Of a DNA stretch of 29,202 nucleotides, positions 8,641 to 20,000 are shown piece by piece. The notes under the pieces were generated by a model, which made no database searches, was not told where the DNA came from, and saw only the letters and a program-made list of their open reading frames with translations. This stretch comes from Stentor coeruleus (lineage: Eukaryota; Ciliophora; Heterotrichea; Heterotrichida; Stentoridae): NCBI GenBank assembly GCA_001970955.1, contig MPUH01000926.1:1-29202 (forward strand), in the 5' to 3' direction. Both the position numbers and the translations under genes were made by a program. Each line of letters begins with the position of its first letter. Position 1 is the stretch's first letter.

Positions 8641-9281
8641 TTAATTATAGTTCATGATTTAAAATAAGTAACGAAAATGCTTTTTTGTATTTTTATATGA
8701 TCAGCATGATTATTAATTGGAAAAGTAGATTAAATCTTTAAAACTTAAGAATAATAATAAACTGATTTTATATTTTAAGTTAGATTAACTCTGGAAAATT
8801 TTATGGAGTAGTTCTCAATTAATAGGCTATAATAGTTTATGCTATTTAGTATATTTAAAATTCAGAGTATTTTGGACTATCTAATCAGTTTTAATTAGCA
8901 AGTTTACTATTTTTCAATTGCTTAAATCAAAAATAGATTATAACTAGTTATATTAATATTCAAATATTAATAATATAAGCCTACTATTTACTGTTAAAAA
9001 AGCAAAAAGTATTATCAGTCTAATAAAATTATACAGATATTTTCATTAATTATGCATTTTGAAAATAAGCCTAAGAAATCCAGTATTTTCTTAATCTAAA
9101 TGTATTGATAAATATAAATATCATATATTATTAGTAATCATTTACACAAACTGACATCAATTAATCATACAATAACAAAATTTCACTAAACATAATAAAA
9201 ATAAAATAATCATTATCTTTATTCTATAAAACTTAAACAGAAAATTCTTTAAGTATATATATTGATATATAATATAAAAAT
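8641..9281. other. AT-rich intergenic stretch upstream of the USP-like gene
   Basis: I see no gene or RNA here. The last ~150 nt before the start at 9282 are nearly G-free on the + strand. Confidence 0.6.
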
Positions 9282-10637
9282 ATGTCTGAAAGAAACATTA
9301 TAAATTATATCCTACCATCTGAGAAACTTAGTATTCCATCAAATACAAACAATTCTGATATTCAAATATGTACATCTAAGCAATATATTATTCCTTCTGA
9401 CTGGTACCAACAATATGAAAGTTATAAAAAAGGTGGAAACCACCCAGGCAAAATCCCTACATCAAGATTCTTTGACTTAGACTTCAAGACAATAGAAGAA
9501 TTGCCAACTATCAACTCATCTTTTCCATTTATTTCCCTTACAAAAAACCTTCCTAAACAAATAACTCCATTCGACTATACAATAATAGATTATCATGAAT
9601 GGCTTATACTATCTAATACATTTGGTTCTGATGGTGAAGTTATTTACAGACCTAAAAGAGGATCATTTCGTTCAATATCTTCACCTGACTTTAGTAATGA
9701 TACTTTAAGATTAGAAACTTCTGATATAATCCTTCCATTAAGTGCTAGAAAAAATATTGAGCGTAAAAGCTGGAGATTTGAAGACTTTGATTTAAAAATA
9801 GGATCTTTTGATAACAAAGTTTCAATAAATACTGTTGGTATTGTTTCGAGTAAAATTGGATTAGAGGGGTTTTCTGGTAGTGATGGATTTAATTCATCTT
9901 TGCAAGTGCTTTTTAGTATTAAAGGAGTTGTTGAATATTTTGTGCAGAATTCTGAAACCGGAGAGTTTGGGAATAGTGAGTTTTTGTTGAAAGCCGCTGC
10001 GATTTTTACGACTGTTTTATATACATACTCGGGATTAGTAATAAGCGAATTTTTGCATAAGAGCTGCAATGTTGTGGAAAAAGACCCGGGGTTAGTGTTG
10101 CAGGGCTTGATTAATAAGATTGATATTGAGCTTGGGTGTAATAATTTTTTAGGGGATGATGTATTTAATGGAGTACTTACTATTGAAAATCTCTGTCTAA
10201 ACTGCTCAAAGCTCAAAGTTTATCAAATGAAATTCAATTATCTAAATTTTAAACCTGCAAATACCCTAGAAGAAAGTTTGCAAAGTTTTTTCAAAACAAA
10301 AACCCAGTTAATATATTGTAGTAAATGCAATAAAGATACTTTCATAAAGAAAATAACAAAAATGTCTGTTTACCCAAATTATTTTATGATCATACTTAAA
10401 AGATGGGAAGAAAAACGTCCTCCAATATTAAACTCTTGCAAATTTAAAAGAAAACTCAAGATAAATGCTGATTATAAGCTAATATCCGTGATTGCAGAAT
10501 TGAATAAAAAGTATGTTTGTTATAGTAAAAGAAAAAAAGCATGGTATTTTTATGAGAATGAAAAATATTCAAAATCTTCACATCATGCTGTGGTAGATAG
10601 TTACCCATATGTTTTATTATATAAAAAAGTGATTTAA
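9282..10637 (+). CDS. DUSP-domain and catalytically dead USP-like protein (451 aa)
   Basis: This is a complete intronless frame. Residues ~30-125 match a DUSP domain: IIPSDWYQQYESYKKGGNHPG, PGKIP, then DYTIIDYHEWLILSNTFGSD...YRPKR. From about 195 the protein follows a USP (peptidase C19) fold: GLEGFSGSDGFNSSLQVLF aligns with the family's Cys box (G-L-x-N-x-G-N-T-C-Y-x-N-S-x-L-Q), but Asp replaces the catalytic Cys. Later CLNCSKLK and YCSKCNK give the zinc-binding CxxC pairs, then YFMIILKRWE. Near the end KKYVCYSKRKKAWYFYENEK corresponds to the His box (GHYxxY...WYxF), with Lys for His. YPYVLLYKK matches the terminal strand. It should therefore be a non-hydrolysing, ubiquitin-binding or scaffold protein rather than a deubiquitinase. 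That function is inferred. Confidence 0.85.
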   Translation: MSERNIINYILPSEKLSIPSNTNNSDIQICTSKQYIIPSDWYQQYESYKKGGNHPGKIPTSRFFDLDFKTIEELPTINSSFPFISLTKNLPKQITPFDYTIIDYHEWLILSNTFGSDGEVIYRPKRGSFRSISSPDFSNDTLRLETSDIILPLSARKNIERKSWRFEDFDLKIGSFDNKVSINTVGIVSSKIGLEGFSGSDGFNSSLQVLFSIKGVVEYFVQNSETGEFGNSEFLLKAAAIFTTVLYTYSGLVISEFLHKSCNVVEKDPGLVLQGLINKIDIELGCNNFLGDDVFNGVLTIENLCLNCSKLKVYQMKFNYLNFKPANTLEESLQSFFKTKTQLIYCSKCNKDTFIKKITKMSVYPNYFMIILKRWEEKRPPILNSCKFKRKLKINADYKLISVIAELNKKYVCYSKRKKAWYFYENEKYSKSSHHAVVDSYPYVLLYKKVI

Positions 10638-10843
10638 TTTATAATGAGAAGAAAAGTGTTAAATTATTGTATTGGGTTGTTTACGATTTGTCAAATTTTA
10701 TTCTTATTATGAAAACCCAAATTCCTATAACAAAACTCTTACTTCCTACCTTTTTTATCATACAAAAACCCTAGCAAATTATACAAAAATCTTTTTAAAT
10801 AAATATCTTTATCTATTATCTTCCTCTTACAGATATTTATTTA

Positions 10844-11452
10844 TCATAATCCTTCAATAAGTTTTTTTCTTATTAGTGGCAATTTAACAGCTTTAGTTTT
10901 GTCTTCAATTGAAACCCCTCCAATATTATTTTTTCCTCCATTTCTTCCTAAATTATTTGATTCTAACTCATTTTCAAGTATTTCAGAACTTTTTTTCATA
11001 GTTAAAGATTGTGTTCTATTAGTATCATGATCTTTTAAAAACTGGTTTCTTATCTTTCGCTTATATCTGAGTTGGATTCCTATTTTTTGTTCATGACTTG
11101 TGTCGTTTTTTCTTATCTGTTGCCTTTGGAAAAGGACTTTTTTTCTTAGGTTTTTATAAAGATTTAAACGTTTTTCAATATCTTCTTGGCTTGGCTGGAA
11201 AGGAGATGAGTTTGTGTCGGTTTGTGAGACTTTTCGATATAATGGGTTATATAAGACGGCACTTTTGGACTTTTCATGGTTTACAATAAATGATTGAAGG
11301 GAATGTTCTACAAGAGAACTAGCGAAAGGTCTCCACATTATATTTTTATTAGATGGGTTTATCATAGAAACTATTCTTAATAAAATATGCTGATTGTTGG
11401 AAAATATTTTAGGAAGAGTAGATGATTTTATATGGGTAAAATTCAAGAGCAT
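10844..11452 (-). CDS. Unknown basic protein (202 aa)
   Basis: The frame runs from ATG (11450-11452) to TGA (10844-10846). TGA as a terminator here supports the standard code. The first ~38 residues are rich in Ser, Asn and hydrophobic residues with few acidic ones. In-frame Met30 (MINPSNKN) and Met39 (MWRPFASSL) are credible alternative starts, so the N-terminus is uncertain. The middle is a basic helical stretch (EDIEKRLNLYKNLRKKVLFQ, IQLRYKRKIRNQFLKDH). The tail is Asn/Gly-rich, then ends KLPLIRKKLIEGL. No domain is recognised. A long initial Met1 form with mitochondrial-type composition is possible but weak. It is convergent with the USP-like gene. Confidence 0.7.
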   Translation of the reverse strand: MLLNFTHIKSSTLPKIFSNNQHILLRIVSMINPSNKNIMWRPFASSLVEHSLQSFIVNHEKSKSAVLYNPLYRKVSQTDTNSSPFQPSQEDIEKRLNLYKNLRKKVLFQRQQIRKNDTSHEQKIGIQLRYKRKIRNQFLKDHDTNRTQSLTMKKSSEILENELESNNLGRNGGKNNIGGVSIEDKTKAVKLPLIRKKLIEGL

Positions 11453-12147
11453 AAGGTTGATTTATAGTTGGAAATTGAAAAAGAATAGCTTGATTTTAGG
11501 GCAAAATCTTAGTTTTAGAAAAATTGCTTAGGTTGGCCAAAGCTAGGTTTTAAATATAAATTCTTAGGGTAGTTCGACGCTTTGGGATTTATATTTGTTT
11601 TAATAATATTCTAGTCTTAGCATAATAATATAAGGTTTATAATTTTTTTTTTATGTGAAGGCTATGTTTTTATTAAAGTTTTATAAACAATTATATAATA
11701 AATATAAACTTAAATTCACTATTCACATCTGATATTATAAAAAATATTTGCCATAGTTAAAATTTAATAAAACTCTGGACAAGAGTCTTCGATTCGACCT
11801 CGAAATGCCTACAACATTAAATCTGAGTTGTTTCATGAAATTATGGATTATTTCTAAAGGAAAGTATTCAAGATAATCTTTTAAAGCATTCTATGCAGTT
11901 TTCTATACCATTATGCATTTCTAAGAATTTTCATAAATCATGTATTTCAATTGATTAAATTCAATTCAATGATAAAATAATCTAAGAAATACTATCTAAA
12001 AGTTATCAATTCCCTAACTCTATGTTTTTTTCAGTCACAACTAAAGTATTACTTTTAACTAGAAAATACTGAATAATCAAACATCTAAAAATTATATTCT
12101 AAAAAACGATAATTTTATATTATCAATTACTTTGTATAAATAATAAA
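11453..12147. other. Intergenic stretch between divergent genes, with a GC-richer patch
   Basis: No assignable gene. A patch at about 11771-11830 is clearly more GC-rich than its surroundings. On the minus strand a ~50-codon stretch without stops (about 11740-11895) reads YFPLEIIHNFMKQLRF...ISRSNRRLLSRVLL, vaguely like an F-box helix pair, but it has no clear start. The 150 nt before the CDPK start at 12148 are G-poor on the + strand. Confidence 0.45.
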
Positions 12148-13548
12148 ATGAACAAAAATATTCAGATTCAAAGACAGTGGTTTATATCTTCGAAAACCAC
12201 AGACATAAACGCTGATTATGTAATCTCAAAAGAAATCGGCTCAGGGGCATTTGGCAAAGTATTCCTAGCTGAAGATAGAAAATCTCTTTCCCTAAGAGCA
12301 GTAAAAGTCATCCAAAAAATCCGCGTTCAAGATTTCCAAACTTTTGTAAATGAAATCGAAATTCTTAAAAAACTTGACCATCCTAACATTGTCAACATAA
12401 TAGAATCATATGAAAATGAAAGAATTTGCTATATTGTTCTCGAGCACTGTAGGGGTGGGGAGTTATTTGACCGCCTTATCAAGTTGAATCACTTTACAGA
12501 AATTCAAGCTGCTTTAATAATGAAACAATTACTTTCTGCTATGATATATATCCATAATAACAACATCTGTCATAGAGATTTAAAACCAGAAAATTGTCTT
12601 TACATAACTGAAGATGAAAACAGTGAATTAAAAATTATTGATTTCGGGTTTTCTGTTCAGGCTAAAGAAGAAGATCTTTTTCATGATTTAACTGGGACAC
12701 TTTATTATATAGCACCTGAGATGATAAGTGGAAGTTATACAAAAGTAGTTGACTGCTGGTCATTAGGAGTTATTTTATATGTTCTTTTATCAGGAACTCC
12801 ACCTTTTAATGGTAAAGATAATAATGAAATTCTTATGAATGTATACAATGGAAGCTATACTTTTCGTCCTAAAACTTTTAAATCAGTTTCAGACTATGCT
12901 AAAGACCTTATTTCAAGATTATTAACTAAAGACCCAAATCATAGAATAACTGCACAAGAAGCTTATATGCATCCTTGGATTCAAGGAACTATTCAATCAC
13001 CATATCCGGTTTTACCAGTAAATTTATTAGCAAGTATTAAAAATTTCATGGATTCTAAAAATTTAAAAAAAGCATCACTTATGTTTATTGCATCCAAATT
13101 GACTGAAGTTGATATAAGAAATATAAGAAAACATTTTAAAGATATTGATGTTAATGGTGATGGAGTTATTTCAAAAACTGAACTTGTTGGTGTTATAAAA
13201 AACTTAACCCCTGATATTTCAGATGATAACTTACAGATACTTGTTGATAGTTTGGATATTAATGATAATGGGAATATTGATTATACTGAGTTTATAACAG
13301 GATGCTTATTGAGGAAGAATTATTCAAATTCTGGTTATTTGGAATCAGCTTTTAAGCATTTTGATAAAGATAATAGTGGGCTTATAACTGTTAATGAAGT
13401 GAAAGAAGTACTTAATGGACAAGAAGTTGTACAAAATTTGTTGACGAATGATGTGGAACAGATGATTGCTGAGTTCGATAAAAACAAAGATGGCTGCGTT
13501 GATTATCGTGAGTTTATAGATATGATGACTCAGAGGTGTTTACTTTAA
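12148..13548 (+). CDS. Calcium-dependent protein kinase (CDPK), four EF-hands (466 aa)
   Basis: This is an intronless, complete CDPK. The kinase domain covers about 24-278: glycine loop GSGAFG (31-36), Lys53 in RAVKVIQK, HRD in CHRDLKPENC (142-144), DFG (165-167), GTLYYIAPE (APE 189-191). A junction/autoinhibitory helix follows at about 285-325. Four EF-hand loops with all usual ligands start at Asp334, Asp370, Asp406 and Asp444, each ending in Glu at position 12. The N-terminus (MNKNIQIQ) lacks a Gly2, so unlike many CDPKs it should not be myristoylated. It should be a Ser/Thr kinase directly activated by calcium. In ciliates CDPKs act in calcium signalling that controls motility and secretion; the specific targets cannot be seen. 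It converges with the BEACH gene. Confidence 0.97.
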   Translation: MNKNIQIQRQWFISSKTTDINADYVISKEIGSGAFGKVFLAEDRKSLSLRAVKVIQKIRVQDFQTFVNEIEILKKLDHPNIVNIIESYENERICYIVLEHCRGGELFDRLIKLNHFTEIQAALIMKQLLSAMIYIHNNNICHRDLKPENCLYITEDENSELKIIDFGFSVQAKEEDLFHDLTGTLYYIAPEMISGSYTKVVDCWSLGVILYVLLSGTPPFNGKDNNEILMNVYNGSYTFRPKTFKSVSDYAKDLISRLLTKDPNHRITAQEAYMHPWIQGTIQSPYPVLPVNLLASIKNFMDSKNLKKASLMFIASKLTEVDIRNIRKHFKDIDVNGDGVISKTELVGVIKNLTPDISDDNLQILVDSLDINDNGNIDYTEFITGCLLRKNYSNSGYLESAFKHFDKDNSGLITVNEVKEVLNGQEVVQNLLTNDVEQMIAEFDKNKDGCVDYREFIDMMTQRCLL

Positions 13549-14000
13549 AAATTAGTTTATTTTAGCTAGGTGTTGATAAGTAATGGAAGATATAAGAAAT
13601 ATTTGTGAAATCGACGTTCACAATAATTAATAAAATCTATTATTCAAAATACAGTTTAAAATGTTGAAATATAATAAATAATTTAAAACTATTTTTTGTC
13701 TTAAAACGATTTCTCTCATTGAATTTTTAAGAATTATGTCATNGTTAATTTAAAACTATTTTTTGTCTTAAAACGATTTCTCTCATTGAATTTTTAAGAA
13801 TTATGTCATAAAAAAATGCCAAAAAACGAAAATCACTATCCAAAACTGAAAATTTTTATATAAAATCATTATTTAATCCACCGATAAAATAATAAACAAC
13901 AATCAACAATCAAAAAATTATCAAATATATACTATAATCAATATACCCATTAAATAAAATAACTTAATCAACACTTCTATTTTTCTTTAAACAGCCTCCT
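13549..14000. other. Convergent intergenic region with a scaffold junction
   Basis: This AT-rich region lies between the 3' ends of the CDPK (+) and BEACH (-) genes. No gene is seen. It contains the N at 13743 and the 64-nt duplication. Confidence 0.7.
13679..13809. repeat. Exact 64-nt direct duplication around one N (probable assembly artefact)
   Basis: Bases 13679-13742 are repeated exactly at 13746-13809. N at 13743 and two bases (gt) lie between them. The layout matches the junctions at 638 and 25590, so an unmerged contig overlap is likelier than a true tandem repeat. Confidence 0.85.
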
Positions 14001-17000
14001 TTATATCTTCAACATTTGAGTAAAACAAACAATAATTTTGTCCATATCCCCCAAAACAAATTTCCTCAAATTTTCTACAGGATGAACACAGAAACTACTC
14101 TCAAGCAAATCACAAACAACAAGTTCATGATTTTTACTAAAAGCTAAATAGTCTCCAAAGTCGTTTAATAAACAGTTTTGGGGATTATCAACTAGGATAT
14201 TCCACAAAAGGTTACCTTCAAATGAATAAATTTTGATCTCTAAAACATCAATAAAAACTATAAAATATAATTTGCTTATAAAAATGTTCATAACAGGAAA
14301 AGATAATGAATGAAGTATTTCACATGTATCAATAGCATGAATAAGGATTTTGTTTTCAATATCTGAAGATACCATAATATTAAAAAGTTCTGAACAGCAT
14401 AAGTTCATTATATATTTTCTATGACCAAAATATTTTTTATATATATCAGTTTCTTTACTCCAGGATACAATGCTGATATCTGCAGTGTAGAGAAACTTTT
14501 CTACATATATTGCTTGCACAGGGTTAGGATGATAATATAAAACATACACCATCTCCCCTTCAAAACTATGCATCCTTACCGTTTTATCCAAATACCCCGC
14601 CGTAACAATGAACTCATTCCACAAACCCATAAGAATTTTTTTGAAATCCGATACCTTCACCCCTTTAACCCCAACTTCCTTCCCTTTCCCAACACTTTTA
14701 TAAAAATTATCATATTTAACCAACTTCAACTCTTCTCCAACACATATCATAATCACAACAAAATTTTTCCCAGTCACCGCATTTATTATATTCGCATTTT
14801 TCTGATAATTCAACACCCTAATTTCTACTTTACCTTTTTTTTTCCATATATCAAAAACAGTATCAGCATTTAAAAACTTTCTTTTAGGATGAGGTTTTTT
14901 AAATATCTGTTGTGGAGTTTGACCAAAATGATATGCTTGATCAATAACACATGGATATTCTTTTATATCATAAGATTCTATATATTTTGTATAAAATGTA
15001 GAATATGTTATTGGATGAAAAAGGTTATAACAAGATTCAGCTTGATCACCCATTTGTTTATATCCGAAAATAAGGTCAATCCACATATGTATGTTGTTAT
15101 TTGTATATGTAGATTCTAAACATTTACGATGTTTTCTAATGAAGTCCCAAGAGTTTTCTGCCCATTCAGGGAGGATGAATTTGGCTGAGTCTCTATTGAA
15201 CCTTTGATTAATGCCTATAGATATTGTGTTGATGTTTTCAAAGATATAAGGGAAATAAAAAAGCTCTGGGATTAGTTCTTTTGTATCCCCAGAGCCAATT
15301 TGAGTACTTTCCCAAGCAATTTGCATAGAAAAAAAAGTTCGATCAGCGTTATCAAAATGACCTTCTTGGAGGATTTTTGATTGAGTTGTATAAGGTTCAA
15401 GCCTTATAAAATAGTATAAAACAATCCCAGGGTTAGAATAATGTTGTCCATAGTGATATATACCAAAATCCTCATCAAGCATTGAACATTTCTGTTTAAG
15501 CTGTGCTCTTTTATTCGCATCTTGCGAACCTATAGAATAAGCGAAATCTCTATAAATTTTCGGGTTATCAACATTTATTTCTGAACTAGAAAAGTCTTTA
15601 ATAACCCAAGGGAAAACAGGATACTGGCTTATATCGTTAAAAGATCTTCCAGCATATTTATTCAATGCAAGCAAGTATTCTAAAGTTGATATTTTCCCAA
15701 TAGACCAATTATTTGTATATTCGCTTATTAAATGTAATGGGATTTCATCATATATCAACACATTCTTCCACTGTTTTAATAAAGAAAATGCTTTACTCTG
15801 AGCTTCATCAGTAAAAACATTAAAAAAACATGACTTCCCATTTTTCAAAAATACTTCAAAAGCTGAGTTTTTATGTATAAACCTCCTACTTAGGATTTCT
15901 AATATCTCGTTATTACTCCAAGTATACAAACATTTTTTCCTTTTTTTTGTAAATTCTAATGCACTTCCTAAGTATTTTTGTTGATTTTTTAATTTACCTT
16001 TACATTCAAATTCTATGTAATATTTTGAAATTTTTATACTCCCAAAATAACTTCCAGTGATTTTTATTTGTTCACAGTCTAATTTTATGAAGTTATTATT
16101 TGATGCTATTTCTTGAGGGATATGGGATGTTAATGATGGGAGAAGATAAATGGATTGATAAAGGCGTGAGTCGAATTCGTTAATAGCTTCAGAACGTAGA
16201 ATTGACTCGTGGAATAAGCGGGAAGCGTTGAGGTCGAAGCCAAAGTCTTTGTCTGTGAATTTTAATAGCGACCAACGGAAAATCTTGTCGGATTTGTTTC
16301 TCACATAATACTTACCTCCAATAAACCTTTTTGACTCATCCTTCCTATAAACTCTAAGTTTAGAATAATATCTTGCCTGTGTGCTCAAATAGTTCAAAAC
16401 AAATCTCTGTTCTTCTTCAAAACTTTCTGTAGTCACCGCATTTAAAAGTTCTTCAAATTTGTTGTTAAAATTCCCGGTCCAATTATCCTGTTCTAAAAAC
16501 TTCACTTTCGGTTTTGGGATTTCAATGTTCTTAAAAGGCAATACAACAAGTACTACAATAACATAATGAATATGTATAATCCAATCAACTGAAAAAATAG
16601 CTTCAATAAGAGGAGAATCTTTAGCTTGAAGTAATACAAAATGAGCTTTTTCTAAACTCAAAGCAAAAAATTCTTGAGACTTTTTATCTAAATAAACACT
16701 AGCTGTTGACCTTAGATTATTAGACATTATCATATTAGCACAATATTGTATGCTTTCATTGCGGATTGTTGAGAAAAAGTTCATAAGTTTTGTGAAAATA
16801 TCAGTGTTTTTGACGAATACATCAAAGAACTCATGAAAAGGTCGATCTTTTTTATATACAAACTCGCAAAGTACCCCAAAAAGATAAATGGATAAAGTGT
16901 TTTCACTGGATTTACGTTCCTCTTGAGCGAAAGTGGCTAAGGACTTGAAGTAATTGTTACTAGAAAGGATGACTCTCATGCAGTTGACACAAGCTAATGA

Positions 17001-20000
17001 CTGGAACTGACCAAGTTTAATAAGAAACTTTAATATAAGCCTTAATCCATGGCGTGAAGGGCAATAAACCGGATCATTTGTAATACTCGGCATAATATTA
17101 AAAGTCCCATTCTCAATTCCCAAATTCGTCATCTTAGCCAAAACTACACTCAACCTCTGTAGTTTCACCTGACTTAAATCCCAAAACTCCAACACCCTCA
17201 TGAACTCCACAAAAAACTCCACATCTTCCAATTGTTCATTATCCAAAAACTGCATAAAAGCATCGCAATACAAATCAAAACTAGATGGTGAGTCTTTAAT
17301 CTTATAAAAAAACGCAATAAGTTTCTCAGAAAACAAAGCAATATTCCCATGAGCAAATATAAACATCGCTAATTTCCCAGCAAAATTATCACTTATTTTA
17401 TACAAGTCAATAAGCCACTGTGGAAAAATATCCCTTCTCAAAACATAACTATTAAGTTTTTCTGTATTTTCAGATAAAAAACTAATAAGTTTATTAAACC
17501 CATCTAAATCTTGTAAATACCTAGTTTTACATAAAACAATATCAAAAAACTCTCTTTTTACTATGGAATTGTATTGCTGGGATTTTATACCGAAATACTC
17601 TAAACAGCTCATAAGGGCATTAAAAGATGTGAATCTTTCTTTAATAAATTTCAAAGCTTCCATTGCTGTATCAGTATTTTTTTTATTATGAGATTCCATC
17701 ATACAACTTAATTCAGCATATATAATTTTTAAAGCACTTGTATATGTATAATTGTTTAAAGGGTATTTTAATATCATAAGAAATACAGTTAAAAAACTAT
17801 CGCATTGACCTTCAAATGATGAGTTTTCTATAAGTTCTAATATACCTTCAATCATAGTGAAATTCTCAGCTTTAAGCAATATAATAATTATACTTACAAC
17901 TGTAGTTTTTGATAATAAATCATCTATTAAATGCTTTAGGACATGAGCAATTTGTGTATCAGCTAAAGGTTTGAGAATATTAGCTAAAATAAGCACATTT
18001 GATGAGTTTAGATTATGGTATTTTTTAAACAGTTTTACTAAAGTGTCGAAATCTTCAATATCCCCATTGTTTCCATTAACAAGTTTATGATTTTGCATAC
18101 AGAAATAGTATAGGATTTTTTTTTGAATCTCTTGTATGCATATTGCATTAATAAATTTTATATAGTATTTATTGATATCGATAATATATTTAAAAGTATT
18201 GATATGATGGGTGAATTTTTCAGTAAAATGTTTGGTTAAAAGACATGATGCATTTGGTAAAGAGAAAAGGATTGTGCAGATTTCTAAGTAACTATATAAA
18301 TCTTCTTGGCGGAATTCAAATGTTGATAAGGATTCGATACTATTTACAGTTATAAGCGCGTTATATAAAGAATTACCTATACATGGGATATATTGTGATG
18401 TGAGGACTGTATTTGTTGAGTTTTCTGAAGGGAGATATGGGGTTTTATCTTCAGGGTATATCATAAAAACTATATTTTGTTTGATTTGTTTTAATATATT
18501 AGTCTCTAAGTTACAAGGTATAATAAACTTACTTATATATGGAGTGCTGTGGAGGTATTCTATATCAGATTCACTTAGACTGTTTTTGAAAATAATACAT
18601 CCTGCTATTTTACCAGCAAATTTCATAGACTGGTCTATACTTGACCCTAAAGACAAATTATTAAAATTCCCTTCGACTATTGTTTTCCCTTGTATCTCGC
18701 AATCCTCATCTTTTTTGTTTATCCTTATATTTATCCTAGCCCTTTTCTTAAAACTTATCCTAATCCCAATAAAATTCCATATTTCACCTACTAATTTCTC
18801 TTTTGTCCCAGCTTGAAATATAAACTTATTCCCTATACCTTCAACCATAACATTTTTATTTAACAATTTTACTATAAATTTAGCTTGAATACCATCAGCT
18901 ATTTCTAATACAACACATTCATTACACATTTTCTTTATTTTAACCCACAATACTATTGAAAGTTCATTTTTACATATAAAAATCGGATCTTTTTGCTTTA
19001 AAATATATGAGCTTTCTACGTTAAAAACCCAATATTTTTTGATAATGTTTTCAATTGGGCTTTCAGGGTTTAATGAGTTTTTGATTGTTTCTAATAGTTT
19101 TATTCGTGATTTTGATTGAGAATTGTGTATGTTGTCTATAAGATTGATTATATTAGAACTAGAGATTTTAGTTTTAAGGGTTTTGGATAAGATGGATTTG
19201 TATGAAGGCCAGAATTGGTCGTGAATTGTTGGGAAATGATGAAGGATAATATTTGTTATTTTTGGGATATGATGATAATTAAGATTTTTTAAGGAAAATG
19301 CTTGGAGGATTTTGTAGCGAGATTTTATAACTTTTGGCTGATTGGAAGGGTAAGAGGATAGATCTAAAAGTAGTGGGTATAAAGCTGGAGGTTTGGATTG
19401 AGAAGTTTCATAGTAGAGGATTAGAGAATCGATAAGGTTAGGAAGGATTTTATCTAGAAAAGGTCGATATGCTTCTTTTTTAAGGATTTTCGAGAGAAAA
19501 TGAGCCTCGGATTTGCTGGATTTTATTAGGGTTTCTAAGAAAAGGTAGAAGAGTTTGCATTCTTTAACATTTGGCTGGATGGGATCGGAAGTGTTGAGAT
19601 CTTTAATGTTTAGAAGAATTCTAAAAAACTCGCTGATGTTTTTTTCTTGGAAAAACACTTCTTTTTGCTGTCTTAATATTATACCTGCTAATGATTCGAC
19701 AATAGGAAAGAAAGCTTGAAAGATAAAGTCATCAAACTGCTTGAAGAACTGAAGAATTAACAGTAAAAAAAATGGGGACTCTTGTCTTTGAGAGTTTTGA
19801 TAAAATGTGTAGATTGTCAACAAGATATCAGATGGAAAAGAGAATTTCTTCACAGGTAGATTAAGCTTATCAACTGTTATTGCAAGTATTTTCTCACAAG
19901 AAGGATTTGATATTTTCAATTGTGTATTAAACTCTTTAATATATTCAATATAAGAATGGCAAAAATTTTCTAGGTCTTCTTTAAGATTTGATTCAATAGC

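Noticed and set aside
9644-10216. 190-codon minus-strand open frame
   Set aside because: Antisense to the USP-like gene, which has recognisable DUSP and USP motifs; the open antisense frame follows from local skew.
10672-10860. 62-codon plus-strand frame rich in Tyr/Leu/Phe
   Set aside because: AT-rich intergenic composition, few charged residues, overlaps the 3' end of the minus-strand gene.
11771-11830. tRNA or U-snRNA in the GC-richer island
   Set aside because: No cloverleaf, T-loop or A/B box arrangement fits, and no snRNA core motif is seen.
14568-14873. 101-codon plus-strand open frame inside the BEACH gene
   Set aside because: It sits antisense to a clear WD40/linker coding region and in a C-rich skew block that removes stops; its peptide is Pro/Asn/Phe-rich without coding character.
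18400-18816. 138-codon plus-strand open frame
   Set aside because: Antisense to the LamG-like part of the BEACH gene; a shadow.
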